5,305 nucleotides of DNA from an uncultured Caulobacterales bacterium (GTDB taxonomy: Bacteria > Pseudomonadota > Alphaproteobacteria > Caulobacterales > Maricaulaceae). Of the stretch, positions 4,712 through 5,305 are shown one piece after another; the first letter of the stretch is position 1; every line of letters begins with the position of its first letter. The stretch spans positions 1-5,305 of the forward strand of contig CALJNJ010000253.1 in the NCBI GenBank assembly GCA_937981945.1, in the 5' to 3' direction. A program made the position numbers and the translations under genes. Under the pieces are notes generated by a model. The model saw only the letters and a list, made by a program, of their open reading frames with translations. It did no database searches and was not told the DNA's origin.

Positions 4712-5305
4712 ATGTTTGAAGCCTTAGGCGATAAATTAGGGACTGTTTTCGACGGTTTAACCGGTCGCGGCAGCTTGTCTGAAAAAGACGTTGCGGCCGC
4801 TATGCGCGAAATACGTATTGCGCTGCTCGAAGCGGACGTTGCCCTGCCGGTTGTCAAAGATTTCATCGCATCGATTAAAAAAGAAGCCGTCGGCGAAAAA
4901 GTCATCAAATCCGTTAAGCCCGGCCAACAAATCGTCAAGATCGTTCATGACGGTTTGGTCAATATGCTGGGCGGCGTTATCGGCGAAGATGAAGACGCCC
5001 AGATCGAAGCGGCGCGTGCCTCAGAACTGGTTTTATCAGGACGACCGCCGGTTGCTATCCTAATGGCCGGCCTTCAGGGCTCGGGTAAAACGACGACCAC
5101 CGGTAAAATTGCCAAATTCCTAAAGGAACGGGGTAAAAAGAAAGTCTTGTTAGCCTCTTTGGATACCAACAGACCGGCCGCTATGGAGCAGTTGGGTATT
5201 TTGGCTGACCAAGCCGGTGTTGATTTCCTGCCGATCGTCAAAGACCAAACGGCCCGCCAAATTGCAGACCGTGCCATGGAGCAGGCTAAGCTCGGCGGTT
5301 ACGAT
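4712..5305 (+). CDS. ffh: Signal recognition particle protein Ffh (SRP54), N-terminal part, 3' end outside window
   Basis: The frame is open from the ATG to the window end, giving 198 residues; full Ffh is about 450-520. Ffh binds signal peptides of nascent membrane proteins and, with 4.5S RNA and the receptor FtsY, delivers ribosomes to the SecYEG translocon through paired GTP hydrolysis. Residues 1 to about 90 are the helical N domain, with the conserved ALLEADVALPVVKDF (38-51). The G domain follows, with the G1 P-loop GLQGSGKTTTT (120-130) and the G2 motif DTNRPAA (151-157), then the QLGILADQAGV stretch (160-170) and LGGYD (194-198), which leads into the unseen DTAGR motif. The methionine-rich M domain lies beyond the window. 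The acidic piece EDEDAQIEAARASE (92-105) between the N and G domains is somewhat long compared with my memory of relatives. The structured leader upstream suggests post-transcriptional control. Confidence 0.96.
   Translation, partial: MFEALGDKLGTVFDGLTGRGSLSEKDVAAAMREIRIALLEADVALPVVKDFIASIKKEAVGEKVIKSVKPGQQIVKIVHDGLVNMLGGVIGEDEDAQIEAARASELVLSGRPPVAILMAGLQGSGKTTTTGKIAKFLKERGKKKVLLASLDTNRPAAMEQLGILADQAGVDFLPIVKDQTARQIADRAMEQAKLGGYD

Noticed and set aside
4632..4727. 31-codon + strand frame (starts MDDAGGVLRS) overlapping the ffh start
   Set aside because: It has no ribosome binding site, its ATG overlaps a candidate -10 box, it spans the hairpin, and its length is expected by chance.
4495..4938. 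147-codon - strand frame across the ffh leader and ffh
   Set aside because: It is antisense to the Ffh N domain, and its sequence looks like no known protein.

Overview
The window looks like ordinary chromosomal DNA from an alphaproteobacterium of moderate GC content. The phylum call is an inference from protein style: the alphaproteobacterial look of GlmU and Ffh, and a glutathione reductase with the GGTCVVRGCVPKK active site typical of alphaproteobacterial, cyanobacterial and plant enzymes. No mobile element, CRISPR array, tRNA or rRNA was seen. The genus cannot be set from the sequence alone.

Layout. Bases 1-2566 on the + strand hold a tight three-gene run: the C-terminal end of glmU (acetyltransferase half, cut by the window start), rpiA (1 nt after glmU) and gor (2 nt after rpiA). 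Bases 2567-4485 on the - strand hold tdk (thymidine kinase) followed, after 65 nt, by a secreted lipoprotein of the choice-of-anchor B / LVIVD-repeat beta-propeller type. The stop codons of gor and the lipoprotein gene abut with no base between them. Bases 4486-4711 are a 226-bp divergent intergenic region. The + strand from 4712 to the window end holds the first 198 codons of ffh, the signal recognition particle GTPase.

How the genes fit together. The glmU-rpiA-gor run joins UDP-GlcNAc synthesis for the envelope, the non-oxidative pentose phosphate pathway and glutathione recycling. It reads as a housekeeping operon rather than one pathway. tdk is nucleotide salvage. The lipoprotein has no known enzymatic role and is the only gene here of unknown function. 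Ffh delivers nascent membrane proteins to the translocon.

The most interesting part is the tdk/ffh intergenic region. It holds three successive stem-loops on the + strand, and the last is a 7+4 bp hairpin followed by five T residues, 25 nt before the ffh start. This could be a structured, possibly attenuating ffh leader or a separate small RNA. I see no strong case for a wholly new biological system in this window.
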